A DNA stretch of 64,000 nt from Prolixibacteraceae bacterium (lineage in GTDB: Bacteria > Bacteroidota > Bacteroidia > Bacteroidales > Prolixibacteraceae), in NCBI GenBank assembly GCA_019163175.1, contig JAFLKN010000008.1:62001-126000 (forward strand). The letters are read 5' to 3'. The notes under the pieces are model-generated. The model searched no databases, had not been told where the DNA came from, and worked only from the letters and a program-made list of their open reading frames with translations. A program made the position numbers and the translations under genes. Shown here in pieces: positions 41,672 through 50,047 of this stretch. The stretch's first letter is position 1, and every line of letters starts with the position of its first letter.

Positions 41672-43804
41672 ATGAGAACATTATTCACCAGTTTAGTTTT
41701 TGTCCTGATACAAAGTTCAGTCTTTGCTCAGGTTCATATTTCAGGAAAAATAAGCGACTCACGAGACAACCCGCTTCCCGGCGCGAATATTTTCATTCAG
41801 AATACCTATGATGGCGCTACCGCCGATAGCCTGGGGCATTTTGTCCTGAAAACTAATTCTAAAGGATTTCAAACTCTTTCGGCCACCTTCATTGGCTACA
41901 AACCTTATCTCCTGAAGCTAAATTTAGACAGCGCAAAAAACATTACGGTAAACATTCGTTTGCAGGAATCCGATGACCAGATTGACGAAGTGGTAATTAA
42001 TGCCGGAGCTTTTGAAGCCAGCGACGAGAAAAAAGCTGTTGTACTTCGGGTGTTCGATATTGCCACTACCCCAAGCGCTCAGGGCGATATTTTTGGAGCT
42101 CTTGGAACTTTGCCCGGAGTGCAGAAAGTGGGCGAAGATGGTCGTGTGTTTGTGCGGGGAGGCGAAGGTTACGAAACCAAAACGTTTATGGATGGAATGC
42201 TGGTTTCGTCACCATATCTTTCGAAAATGCCAGACATGCCAACACGGGGACGTTTTTCACCTATGCTTTTCAGTGGAACTTTATTCAGTACAGGTGCTTA
42301 CTCAGCAGAATACGGGCAGGCTTTATCGTCGATTGTAGACATGAAAACCAATTCAGTAGAAACTCAGGATCAATCGAGTATCTCGGTTATGACCGTTGGT
42401 ATGATGGGCTCAACTACAAAATGCTGGAATAAAAGTTCACTTTCGCTAAATGGCGATTATGTAACTTCAGGTTTGTCGAATGCGATCAATAAACAGCAGG
42501 TAGAATGGATAAAAAGTCCGGTTGGTGTTGACGGAACGCTAATGTACCGACTAAAAACGGGCAAAACAGGCTTATTTAAAACCTTCGGAACATTTAACCA
42601 CAGCACCTCCGAAATGCTTTACCCAAATACGCAAACCGGAATGAGTCAGAACATACTGATGAACAGCAGTAACATATACCTGAATAATACTTTTGGTTCG
42701 ATGCTAAGCGAAAAGTGGATGGTCAAGTCAGGCCTGGCCTGGAATTTCGACAGCCAAAAGTTTGATTTGGATCAAGATCTGGTAGCAACTCAAACTCGAA
42801 TGATTCAGGCAAAACTGGGCTTCAGTCATTTTTTGAATGACCGGACTGAGCTGAAGTTTGGTGCCGACTGGATCAATTATTCGTACCAACAAAAAATCAG
42901 GATGAATGGAGCTTACCGCTTGCCCTTTACCAACAACCAGCTTTCGGGCTTTGCCGAAATAGAATACAAACTCTCTAAAAAATTCGCAACTCGCTTGGGT
43001 ATGCGACTTGAAAATAGTTCGCTCTTGAATGAAACAACCCTTGTTCCCAGATTTTCAGGAGCCTATAAAACAGGCAAACACAGCCAGATTTCGTTAGCCG
43101 GTGGGCAGTTTTACCAAAATCCAGAAGATGAATATCTGAAGTTTGCGCCTCAATTACAACCCGAAAAAGCCAGTCATGCCGTTGCAACCTGGCAATATCT
43201 GACTGATTTGAAAACTTTCAGGATAGAAGGCTACCTGAAAAAATACAGTGGGTTGGTAAAATACAACCATCCACTGGCTATAAATTCTTCGGACTATTCA
43301 AATGCCGGAAGCGGAAGTGCTGAAGGAGTTGATATTTTCTGGCGCGACAAAGAGACTTTCAACCTAAGCGATTACTGGATTTCGTACTCATGGATCAATG
43401 CACGGCGCAATTATAAAGACTATCCAATGCTGGCAACTCCAGGTTATGTATCAGAACACAATCTGTCAGTGGTTTACAAGCGGTTTTTCGAACAACTGAG
43501 AACTTACGCCTCGGTTACTTATTCATTTGCCAGCAGCCGACCTTATCACGATCCTAATTTTTCGGGATTTATGAATTCCAAAACGCAAGCGTACAACGAC
43601 ATCAGTTTAAGCTTAACTTACATCATGGAGCTATTTGGTAAACAGTCAGTTTTACACCTGATGGTAAACAACCTGGCCGGTTTCGATAATGTTTTCGGGT
43701 ACAATTTTTTGAATACGCCAAATGCCGCAGGAAAATATGAATCAACTCCAATAAAATCGCCATTTGTGCGACAAGTTATTTTGCTTGTATCAATCAATTT
43801 ATAA
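41672..43804 (+). CDS. TonB-dependent receptor with carboxypeptidase-like domain
   Basis: 710 residues. Signal peptide (RTLFTSLVFVLIQSSVFAQ, cleavage near residue 20), a carboxypeptidase-D regulatory-like domain (about 22-105: ISGKISDSRDNPLPGANIFI), plug domain (about 125-235: TLPGVQKVGEDGRVFVRGGEGYETKTFMDGM by its landmarks LPGVQ and VFVRGGEGYETKTFMDG) and an outer-membrane barrel to the C-terminus, which ends with an aromatic/hydrophobic strand (VILLVSINL). No SusD partner is adjacent. It is followed 37 bp later by a LytS/LytTR pair, which hints at transcriptional coupling of uptake and signalling. Substrate unknown. Confidence 0.9.
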   Translation: MRTLFTSLVFVLIQSSVFAQVHISGKISDSRDNPLPGANIFIQNTYDGATADSLGHFVLKTNSKGFQTLSATFIGYKPYLLKLNLDSAKNITVNIRLQESDDQIDEVVINAGAFEASDEKKAVVLRVFDIATTPSAQGDIFGALGTLPGVQKVGEDGRVFVRGGEGYETKTFMDGMLVSSPYLSKMPDMPTRGRFSPMLFSGTLFSTGAYSAEYGQALSSIVDMKTNSVETQDQSSISVMTVGMMGSTTKCWNKSSLSLNGDYVTSGLSNAINKQQVEWIKSPVGVDGTLMYRLKTGKTGLFKTFGTFNHSTSEMLYPNTQTGMSQNILMNSSNIYLNNTFGSMLSEKWMVKSGLAWNFDSQKFDLDQDLVATQTRMIQAKLGFSHFLNDRTELKFGADWINYSYQQKIRMNGAYRLPFTNNQLSGFAEIEYKLSKKFATRLGMRLENSSLLNETTLVPRFSGAYKTGKHSQISLAGGQFYQNPEDEYLKFAPQLQPEKASHAVATWQYLTDLKTFRIEGYLKKYSGLVKYNHPLAINSSDYSNAGSGSAEGVDIFWRDKETFNLSDYWISYSWINARRNYKDYPMLATPGYVSEHNLSVVYKRFFEQLRTYASVTYSFASSRPYHDPNFSGFMNSKTQAYNDISLSLTYIMELFGKQSVLHLMVNNLAGFDNVFGYNFLNTPNAAGKYESTPIKSPFVRQVILLVSINL

Positions 43805-43840
43805 GATTATTCCATAATTTCGACAAAAAACCGCCTGACC

Positions 43841-44881
43841 ATGGACGCAAAACAAACCCAACCTAAAAAACTATTCTGGCAGATATTAGCTTCTATTCTG
43901 CTATTAATCGCACTTGGAAACCTGATCATGATCGTTGTTCTTCGAGGCGAATTACCAACAGGACAAATGATTCTGTATGGTTCTTTAAATTCGGTTCTGG
44001 TTGGTGGAACATTTATGTTTGGACTTACTTTTCTTATTAAAACGCTGGATCGAAAAATTCCCTGGCTGCATTTTCCATTCAAGAGACTGATTTTACAGTT
44101 CATTATAACAGTAATATTCTCACTGATTGTTATTGTAATGGCAATTTTACTGAACAGTCTGTTTTGGCATCAGGAAATCACCTCCGATTATTTTTTCGAA
44201 ACAGGTTCATTTATGACAAAAGTTGCCGTGATTTTTGTTTTTGGAGGCTCATTAATTTCGAATACAATCCTGTTTTTTAAGAATTGGAAGGAAGCCGCAG
44301 TTCAGCAGGAAAAACTAAAACGTGAGCAACTGGCTTTGCAATACGAAACCTTGAAAAGCCAGGTCAATCCACACTTCCTCTTTAACAATCTGAATTCATT
44401 GACTTCACTAATCAGCACAAATCCTGAAAAAGCCATTGATTTTGTGAAAAGACTTTCGGAAGTGTACCGCTATGTACTTGACCAGAAAAATCAGGAATTG
44501 GTCGATCTGGAATCTGAGCTTAAATTTGTTGAATCGTATGTTTTTCTTCAAAAAATTAGGTTCGAATCCAATTTGGAAGTTCAGATAAACGTCAATACAA
44601 AAAACTTCAAGGTGATTCCGTTATCCATACAAATGCTGGTCGAAAATGCAATCAAACACAATGAAATATCTGATCGGAAACCAATGCATTTAAAGGTTTA
44701 TACTACTGACGACCAATGTCTTGTTGTGGAGAATAATCTTCAGAAAAAAATAGGCTCGGAAGGTAGCGGAAGTGGAATTCAAAACATAAGGGAACGATAC
44801 GAGTTTTTTACCAACAAAAAGGTAATTATTTTTGAAAACCTCGACAGATTTCTGGTAAGTATTCCTCTATTAACCGATTGA
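43841..44881 (+). CDS. LytS/His_kinase-family sensor histidine kinase
   Basis: 346 residues with four predicted transmembrane helices (about 10-32, 43-65, 83-105, 124-146), no large periplasmic domain, and a cytoplasmic LytS-type kinase: LKSQVNPHFLFNNLNSLTSLI with phospho-acceptor His178, then IQMLVENAIKHN (N box) and GIQNIRERYEFF. It should pass a phosphate to the LytTR regulator that begins 5 bp downstream. A divergent -7-like TAATTTCG lies 19 bp before the start. Input signal unknown. Confidence 0.92.
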   Translation: MDAKQTQPKKLFWQILASILLLIALGNLIMIVVLRGELPTGQMILYGSLNSVLVGGTFMFGLTFLIKTLDRKIPWLHFPFKRLILQFIITVIFSLIVIVMAILLNSLFWHQEITSDYFFETGSFMTKVAVIFVFGGSLISNTILFFKNWKEAAVQQEKLKREQLALQYETLKSQVNPHFLFNNLNSLTSLISTNPEKAIDFVKRLSEVYRYVLDQKNQELVDLESELKFVESYVFLQKIRFESNLEVQINVNTKNFKVIPLSIQMLVENAIKHNEISDRKPMHLKVYTTDDQCLVVENNLQKKIGSEGSGSGIQNIRERYEFFTNKKVIIFENLDRFLVSIPLLTD

Positions 44882-44885
44882 CCTG

Positions 44886-45653
44886 ATGTACAAGATACTC
44901 ATAATTGAAGACGAAAAGCCTGCGGCAGAATGGCTACGGCAGTTAATTCTAAAGGTTGATCCGCAAACTTTGATACTTGCCACACTTGACTCTGTTGGGA
45001 GCGCGGTTGAATGGTTCCAGCAAAATCCGATGCCAGATCTGGCATTCATGGATATCCAACTGGCTGATGGTTTGAGCTTTGGTATTTTTGAACAAGTTCA
45101 GGTTCCTTGTCCGGTAATTTTCACCACTGCTTACGAAGAATATGCCATAAAAGCATTCAAAGTAAACAGCGTGGATTACCTGTTGAAACCAATTGCCCAC
45201 GATGAACTAAAAGCAGCCTTTGTAAAATTTGGCAAGCAAACCGAAAATATACAGCCGACTCCTTCTATTACTTCCGATCTACTTTTTAAAGTCAGGGAAA
45301 TGCTCCAAAAACAATACAAAACCCGTTTTGTGATAAAAGTTGGAGAACACCTGAAATCGATTCCGGTAGAGGATATTCTCTTTTTTTACAGCCTCGAAAA
45401 AGGAACCTATTTGTGTACTTCTGATTTTAAAAATTACCTTGTTGATTATTCCCTCGACCGCATTGCTGAAATGGTTGATGAACACCGTTTTTTTCGCATC
45501 AACCGGAAATACATTTTGAGCAATCAATCAATTTCTGATATTGTTGTGTATTCCAACAGCCGCCTCAAGATTAAATTAGAAAAGCCTGGAGAAGAGAGCA
45601 TTATCGTCAGTCGCGACAAAGTCTCAACTTTCAAAGAATGGCTCGATTTATAA
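44886..45653 (+). CDS. LytTR-type response regulator
   Basis: 255 residues: receiver domain (about 1-120; LIIEDEKPAAEW, phospho-acceptor Asp56 in FMDIQLADG, Lys in YLLKPI) and a C-terminal LytTR DNA-binding domain (about 145-250: FVIKVGEHLKSIPVEDILFFYSLEKGTYLCT by its landmarks VEDILFFYSLEKG, FFRINRKYILS). It is the partner of the preceding kinase. LytTR proteins bind tandem imperfect repeats and often control surface, polysaccharide or virulence genes; target sites are not visible here with confidence. Confidence 0.93.
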   Translation: MYKILIIEDEKPAAEWLRQLILKVDPQTLILATLDSVGSAVEWFQQNPMPDLAFMDIQLADGLSFGIFEQVQVPCPVIFTTAYEEYAIKAFKVNSVDYLLKPIAHDELKAAFVKFGKQTENIQPTPSITSDLLFKVREMLQKQYKTRFVIKVGEHLKSIPVEDILFFYSLEKGTYLCTSDFKNYLVDYSLDRIAEMVDEHRFFRINRKYILSNQSISDIVVYSNSRLKIKLEKPGEESIIVSRDKVSTFKEWLDL

Positions 45654-45679
45654 TCTTTAACTAGACCAAACCTATAACC

Positions 45680-46792
45680 ATGAATTCAAACCCATTAAAT
45701 TCGAGAAGAAATTTTATTAAAAAAGCCGGAAGTGTAACTGTTGGCATGGCTGGGTTAACTGCTTTTGCAGGCAATACAAATAATATAAAGGCCGGAAAAT
45801 CAGGACAATTATTTACCAAAGAGATTGAGGGCATAAAGGATCGTATTGAGCGAGTGAAAATAGCAACACTTGGTATGCAGCGTTACGATTGGGAGCAAGG
45901 TGTGGTCGCCCAGGCATTTCTCGAAATGGGGGAACTAGATTTAGCGATTTCATTGGCACGTGGAGCCATTCTTCGTCAGGAAAAGGGAAGGTTCTCTGTG
46001 CTAAAAGGCAATGGTCCGATTAACGATTGCGCCAGCATTGGCGAAGTTGTACTTTTTGCTGGTCAACATATCGGAGATCCGATCTTCGAAAAAGGTGCAG
46101 ATGAAATGCTGGAAGTGATCAAAACCACCAACCACAAAACCACCGACGGGATAATTTATCATACCCAGGAACCCAGCAAGGGAATCTGGTCAGATGCAAC
46201 CTATATGCTACCGCCTTTTCTGGCTGCGGCAGGCAATTTTCAAGAAGCCCTGAAGCAAATTGAAGGCTACCGGAAATATTTGTACAACGAAAATGATAAG
46301 TTGTATTCGCACATGTGGGACGATGAAAAGAAGCGATTGAACCGTGCTGATTACTGGGGCGTTGGGAATGGCTGGTCGGCTGCCGGAATGACCCGAATAA
46401 TTAAAATGCTGCCTGATTCAATGCTAGTTGAAAAGAAAAAACTGATTGGCTATACCCGCGATGTTATTGATGGTTGCCTGAAATACCTCCGAAGTGATGG
46501 TATGTTTCACGATGTAGTCGACAAGCCTGACACATTTCCGGAAGTAAACCTAAGCCAGATGTTGTGCTATTCTATTTTTAGAGGAGTAGCTGCCGGTTAT
46601 CTGGAGACAAGCTATCTGAAGCCAACTGAAATAATGCGAAAAGCAGCCAACGACAGAATTGACAAATTGGGCTATGTTCACGAAGTATGCGGTTTACCCA
46701 ATTTTAACCGTTCCTATTTTGCACCTGAGGGTCAGGCATTTTATCTGTTAATGGAAACTGCAGCGAATGATTTAGCAAATTCCAGGAAATAG
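45680..46792 (+). CDS. GH88/GH105-like unsaturated glycoside hydrolase, Tat exported
   Basis: 370 residues with a twin-arginine signal: SRRNFIKKAG then a hydrophobic stretch (residues 8-30). The body resembles the alpha/alpha-barrel YteR/rhamnogalacturonyl hydrolase family: MQRYDWEQGVVAQAFLEMGELDLA, NDCASIGEVVLF, GIWSDATYMLPPFLA (Asp172 at the position of the catalytic Asp of YteR, by my alignment) and GNGWSAAGMTRIIK. Such enzymes cleave 4,5-unsaturated uronic disaccharides from pectins or glycosaminoglycans. Export via Tat suggests a periplasmic folded enzyme. It follows the LytTR gene by 26 bp. Confidence 0.85.
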   Translation: MNSNPLNSRRNFIKKAGSVTVGMAGLTAFAGNTNNIKAGKSGQLFTKEIEGIKDRIERVKIATLGMQRYDWEQGVVAQAFLEMGELDLAISLARGAILRQEKGRFSVLKGNGPINDCASIGEVVLFAGQHIGDPIFEKGADEMLEVIKTTNHKTTDGIIYHTQEPSKGIWSDATYMLPPFLAAAGNFQEALKQIEGYRKYLYNENDKLYSHMWDDEKKRLNRADYWGVGNGWSAAGMTRIIKMLPDSMLVEKKKLIGYTRDVIDGCLKYLRSDGMFHDVVDKPDTFPEVNLSQMLCYSIFRGVAAGYLETSYLKPTEIMRKAANDRIDKLGYVHEVCGLPNFNRSYFAPEGQAFYLLMETAANDLANSRK

Positions 46793-46877
46793 CGAAATAC
46801 GTCATCAAAAAACTGATATTGTTCACATCGCACGACAAAAGATTGATTTATATTGCGTCTCCTAAAATTTAATCACA

Positions 46878-48134
46878 ATGAAGAGAATATTTTTTACAGT
46901 TAGTGCTGTAGTCATTATTGTGCTTAGCATTGAAGCCCAAAATGCCAGCAAAGGAAAAATTATTACCGAATCAAAAGGTAAAGGCTTTTATTACGAATCC
47001 ATTTTAAAAGATGTTCGGGCAGTTGAAGAAAAGCAATCAGAGAAAGAGCCATACAAGCGCTTTGTGATGGATCAGTCAGGCTTAGACCTCCCCAACAACC
47101 CATCGCTATATAAAACAGTTTGGAGCAATCCAACCCAATCGCAGGGAAATACCAGCACCTGCTGGAGTTTCTCAACTACTTCATTCTACGAATCAGAAGT
47201 ATTGCGTCAACAAGGCAAAAAGGTGGAGATATCGGAAATCTATTTTGTCTATTGCGAGTATATCGAAAAAGCCCGTCAGTTTATCGAAAAGAGAGGCAAC
47301 TCAGCATTTCCTGATGGATCGGAAGGAAATGCGCTTGCCCGAATCATGAAAATGTACGGAGCAGTTCCTGATGAAGCCTTTACTGGTTTGATCGATGGAA
47401 GAAAATTCCACAGCCACTCAAAAATGAGTGAAGAAATGAATGCCTTTCTGAATTCGCTAAAGACTTCGAACGCATGGAATGAAGAATATGCTTTGGAAAC
47501 CATCAAATCAATAATGAAACATTATCTGGGAGTTCCGCCTACCGAATTTAAAGTAGAGGGAAAAACCTACACTCCACAAACTTACCTGAAAGATTACCTC
47601 AAAATCAATCCAGACGATTATGTTGAAATCCTCTCTTACAAGCAAGAACCCTACTGGCAGCAAGTTGAATATAAGGTTCCGGACAACTGGTGGCACAACA
47701 AAGATTATTACAATGTTCCACTCGATGTGTTTATGAGTGCAGTTAAGCAGGCAGCAAAAGCAGGTTTCACGCTTAGCATTGGCGGCGATGTTTCAGAATC
47801 AGGTTTTAGCCGAGAAACCAATTGCGCCATGATTCCTGATTACGATATTCCTTCGGCAAACATTAACGAAGACGCCCGTCAATTCCGCTTTTCTAATGAA
47901 ACAACGACTGACGACCACGGCATGCAACTTATTGGTTACCTGGAAAACTATAAAGGCTTGGGCAAAGACTGGTACCTGATCAAAGATTCGAGTTCGGGTT
48001 CAAGAAATGTAGATCAATCAAACCCGAATTTCGGATATTACTTCTTTCACGAAGATTACATCAAACTAAAAATGATGGGTTTCACGGTGCACAAAGATGC
48101 GGTGAAAGATATACTGAAGAAGTTTCAAAAATAA
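46878..48134 (+). CDS. C1-family (bleomycin hydrolase-like) cysteine peptidase, exported
   Basis: 418 residues with a signal peptide (TVSAVVIIVLSIEAQ, cleavage near residue 20). Papain-like catalytic residues: Gln of QSQGNTSTCWSF, nucleophile Cys95, and His347 in TDDHGMQLIGYLEN. The third position of the triad, Asn in papains, is Asp370 here (YLIKDSSSGSRN). This D appears in a Bacteroidota branch of aminopeptidase C-like enzymes that I know only by pattern. Residue SSSGSRN and FFHEDYIKLKMMGF are typical of that branch. Likely a periplasmic or surface aminopeptidase. Confidence 0.88.
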   Translation: MKRIFFTVSAVVIIVLSIEAQNASKGKIITESKGKGFYYESILKDVRAVEEKQSEKEPYKRFVMDQSGLDLPNNPSLYKTVWSNPTQSQGNTSTCWSFSTTSFYESEVLRQQGKKVEISEIYFVYCEYIEKARQFIEKRGNSAFPDGSEGNALARIMKMYGAVPDEAFTGLIDGRKFHSHSKMSEEMNAFLNSLKTSNAWNEEYALETIKSIMKHYLGVPPTEFKVEGKTYTPQTYLKDYLKINPDDYVEILSYKQEPYWQQVEYKVPDNWWHNKDYYNVPLDVFMSAVKQAAKAGFTLSIGGDVSESGFSRETNCAMIPDYDIPSANINEDARQFRFSNETTTDDHGMQLIGYLENYKGLGKDWYLIKDSSSGSRNVDQSNPNFGYYFFHEDYIKLKMMGFTVHKDAVKDILKKFQK

Positions 48135-48138
48135 ATCG

Positions 48139-48169
48139 AAAAAGGCCTCGCAAAAACGGGGCTTTTTTT
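48139..48169 (+). terminator. Terminator after the C1 peptidase gene
   Basis: AAAGGCCTCG (48141-48150) pairs with CGGGGCTTT (48157-48165), one bulged G and a G-T pair, then a T-run. Confidence 0.75.
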
Positions 48170-48643
48170 ATTGTCAAAAAAATGCAAATCAACATCAAAA
48201 TTTCAGCGAAAAGTACAATTTGAAATTGCTATTTAAACAATGATCTTTTTCAAAATATTTTCTGATTAGATTTTCCGTTATCGAACACGGAATTTTAAAT
48301 TAACACTTTTTGGACAGCATTTATCTCGAATTGACACCAAATACCCATTATTAATTTCAAAACAATAAAAAGACAGGTAATTTCATGTCAAATCCTCACC
48401 ATCAGTAATTTAATTTCATTTTTTCCAATAATTGACGTAAAAGTTCGATAATTTTGTCATTAAAAAATTCATTGTACAACATCAAAACAATGACTTTTGT
48501 CATATTAGACAACAACGAGCTGTTTGTCAGCAAGATGAAAATCAAAAATTTAGTCAGCTATTTGGAATGATTCCAAATAGCAAAGTGTGTTTTAAAAATG
48601 AAATACCCCATCGGTTTAGTTATTCAAACATCTTTAGATTTGC
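48170..48643 (+). promoter_or_regulatory. Structured 5' region upstream of the RNF operon
   Basis: No gene is visible in these 474 bases. From left to right: low-complexity AT sequence; TTTTGTCAT at 48452-48460 overlapping a -7 box TAATTTTG (48449-48456); TTTTGTCAT again at 48495-48503, forming ATGAC-TTTT-GTCAT (48490-48503); and the hairpin GCTATTTGGAA/TTCCAAATAGC (48557-48567 and 48571-48581, loop TGA), which is not followed by a T-run. The promoter and leader of the RNF operon probably lie here. Regulatory roles are inferred. Confidence 0.5.
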
Positions 48644-48676
48644 ATGATTTTTTTTAGAAACCCAGCTATCAAACAG

Positions 48677-49093
48677 ATGCAAGAAAAGGTTTTACATACG
48701 GGGATAATCCAAGCGGTTTCTGAGGATAAACTTACCGTAACTATTGTCAGCGCATCAGCCTGTTCATCATGCCATGCCAAAGGAGCTTGCCTTGCATCAG
48801 ACATGAAAGAAAAGGAAATCGATATTTATCGTTTTGACGGCAAATACCAACAAGGACAGCATGTTAACATTGTCGGCCAGACATCACAAGGCTATAAAGC
48901 TGCTTTTTATGGTTACGTTTTACCGTTTCTATTGGTTTTCGCAACGCTCTTAATAACAATTTCGATAACACACAGCGATGGTTTATCCGGATTATTATCT
49001 CTGGCTATTCTTATTCCCTATTATGCAGTACTTTATTTCTTCCGGAATAACCTGAAACGATCTTTTGAATTTGAAATCTCTGCAATTAACTAA
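48677..49093 (+). CDS. RseC/MucC-like membrane protein preceding the RNF operon
   Basis: 138 residues from ATG 48677; the upstream in-frame ATG at 48644 would add 11 residues and cannot be excluded. Cys-rich N-terminal domain (SASACSSCHAKGACLASD) and two transmembrane helices (about 77-99 and 104-122), matching the SoxR-reducing-system/RseC family. In E. coli RseC and the Rsx complex reduce SoxR; Bacteroidota RNF operons often start with such a gene. The Cys cluster could bind a metal or Fe-S cluster. It ends 9 bp before rnfB. Confidence 0.85.
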   Translation: MQEKVLHTGIIQAVSEDKLTVTIVSASACSSCHAKGACLASDMKEKEIDIYRFDGKYQQGQHVNIVGQTSQGYKAAFYGYVLPFLLVFATLLITISITHSDGLSGLLSLAILIPYYAVLYFFRNNLKRSFEFEISAIN

Positions 49094-49102
49094 TTAAACT
49101 GT

Positions 49103-50029
49103 ATGAGTACAATTATAATCTATACTATTCTAACCTTAAGCATTATTGGAGTTTTGTCTGCAATCATCTTGTATTTTGTTGCACAAAAATTCAAGGTATA
49201 TGAAGATCCACGGATCGATTTGGTTGAAGCTGCCTTACCTGGTGCCAATTGCGGTGGCTGCGGATATGCAGGATGTAGGGCTTTTGCCGATGCCTGTGTA
49301 GGCAAGGGCGAATTAGCTGACCTTTTTTGCCCGGTTGGCGGAAACGACACAATGAGTGGTGTTGCAGATATTTTAGGTATTGAGGCAATAAAGAAAGACC
49401 CACGAACAGCTGTTGTCAGATGTAATGGAACCTGCGAGCACCGGCCAAAAACCAATATTTTTGACGGAGCAATGTCTTGCGCAGTTGCAGCTTCACTTTA
49501 TAGCGGTGATACCGGTTGTCAATATGGCTGTTTGGGCTGTGGCGACTGTGTAACTTCCTGCGATTTCGATGCTATCCACATGAATCCTGAAACGGGGCTT
49601 CCTGAAGTTGATGATGACAAATGTGTTGCCTGCGGAGCTTGTGTGAAAGCTTGTCCGAAAACATTAATCGAGTTACGCAAAAAGGGACCAAAAGACCGCA
49701 AAATATTTGTTTCGTGCCGAAATATGGATAAAGGAGCTGTGGCACGCAAATCGTGTAGCGTAGCATGTATTGGATGCAACAAGTGCGAAAAAGAGTGTAA
49801 ATACGATGCGATCACGATCGCCAACAATCTGGCCTATATCGATTCTGACAAATGTAAACTATGCCGTAAATGCGTTCCGGTTTGTCCGACCAATGCCATT
49901 ATCGAGTTGAATTTTCCACCACGAAAAATTACTGTTTCTGACGAAGCTACTGTTGAAACCGCTAAACCTATAGTTAAAGCGCCAGACCAAACTACTGCAG
50001 AAGCAAAAGCTGAATCTTCTGAAAATTAA
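49103..50029 (+). CDS. rnfB: RNF complex subunit B (Fe-S ferredoxin subunit)
   Basis: 308 residues. N-terminal transmembrane helix (about 4-26), then the [4Fe-4S] motif NCGGCGYAGCRAFADAC, and several ferredoxin-type clusters (CGDCVTSCDFDAI, CVACGACVKACPKTLI, CIGCNKCEKECKYDAI, CKLCRKCVPVCPTNAI). It is the electron-entry subunit that takes electrons from ferredoxin in the RNF NAD-oxidoreductase. The C-terminal 45 residues are Ala/Lys/Glu-rich and unlike other clusters. Followed after 18 bp by rnfC. Confidence 0.95.
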   Translation: MSTIIIYTILTLSIIGVLSAIILYFVAQKFKVYEDPRIDLVEAALPGANCGGCGYAGCRAFADACVGKGELADLFCPVGGNDTMSGVADILGIEAIKKDPRTAVVRCNGTCEHRPKTNIFDGAMSCAVAASLYSGDTGCQYGCLGCGDCVTSCDFDAIHMNPETGLPEVDDDKCVACGACVKACPKTLIELRKKGPKDRKIFVSCRNMDKGAVARKSCSVACIGCNKCEKECKYDAITIANNLAYIDSDKCKLCRKCVPVCPTNAIIELNFPPRKITVSDEATVETAKPIVKAPDQTTAEAKAESSEN

Positions 50030-50034
50030 TTTAT

Positions 50035-50042
50035 AAGGAGGA
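50035..50042 (+). promoter_or_regulatory. Strong Shine-Dalgarno sequence before rnfC
   Basis: AAGGAGGA sits 5 bp before the GTG start of rnfC. Such a full SD is unusual in this window, where most genes lack one, and it may compensate for the GTG start. Confidence 0.7.
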
Positions 50043-50047
50043 CCATT

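Noticed and set aside
48170..48643. Possible small gene or riboswitch in the long gap before RNF
   Set aside because: I found no good open frame with a start context and no recognisable riboswitch core; only a hairpin, direct repeats and a promoter-like box can be supported.
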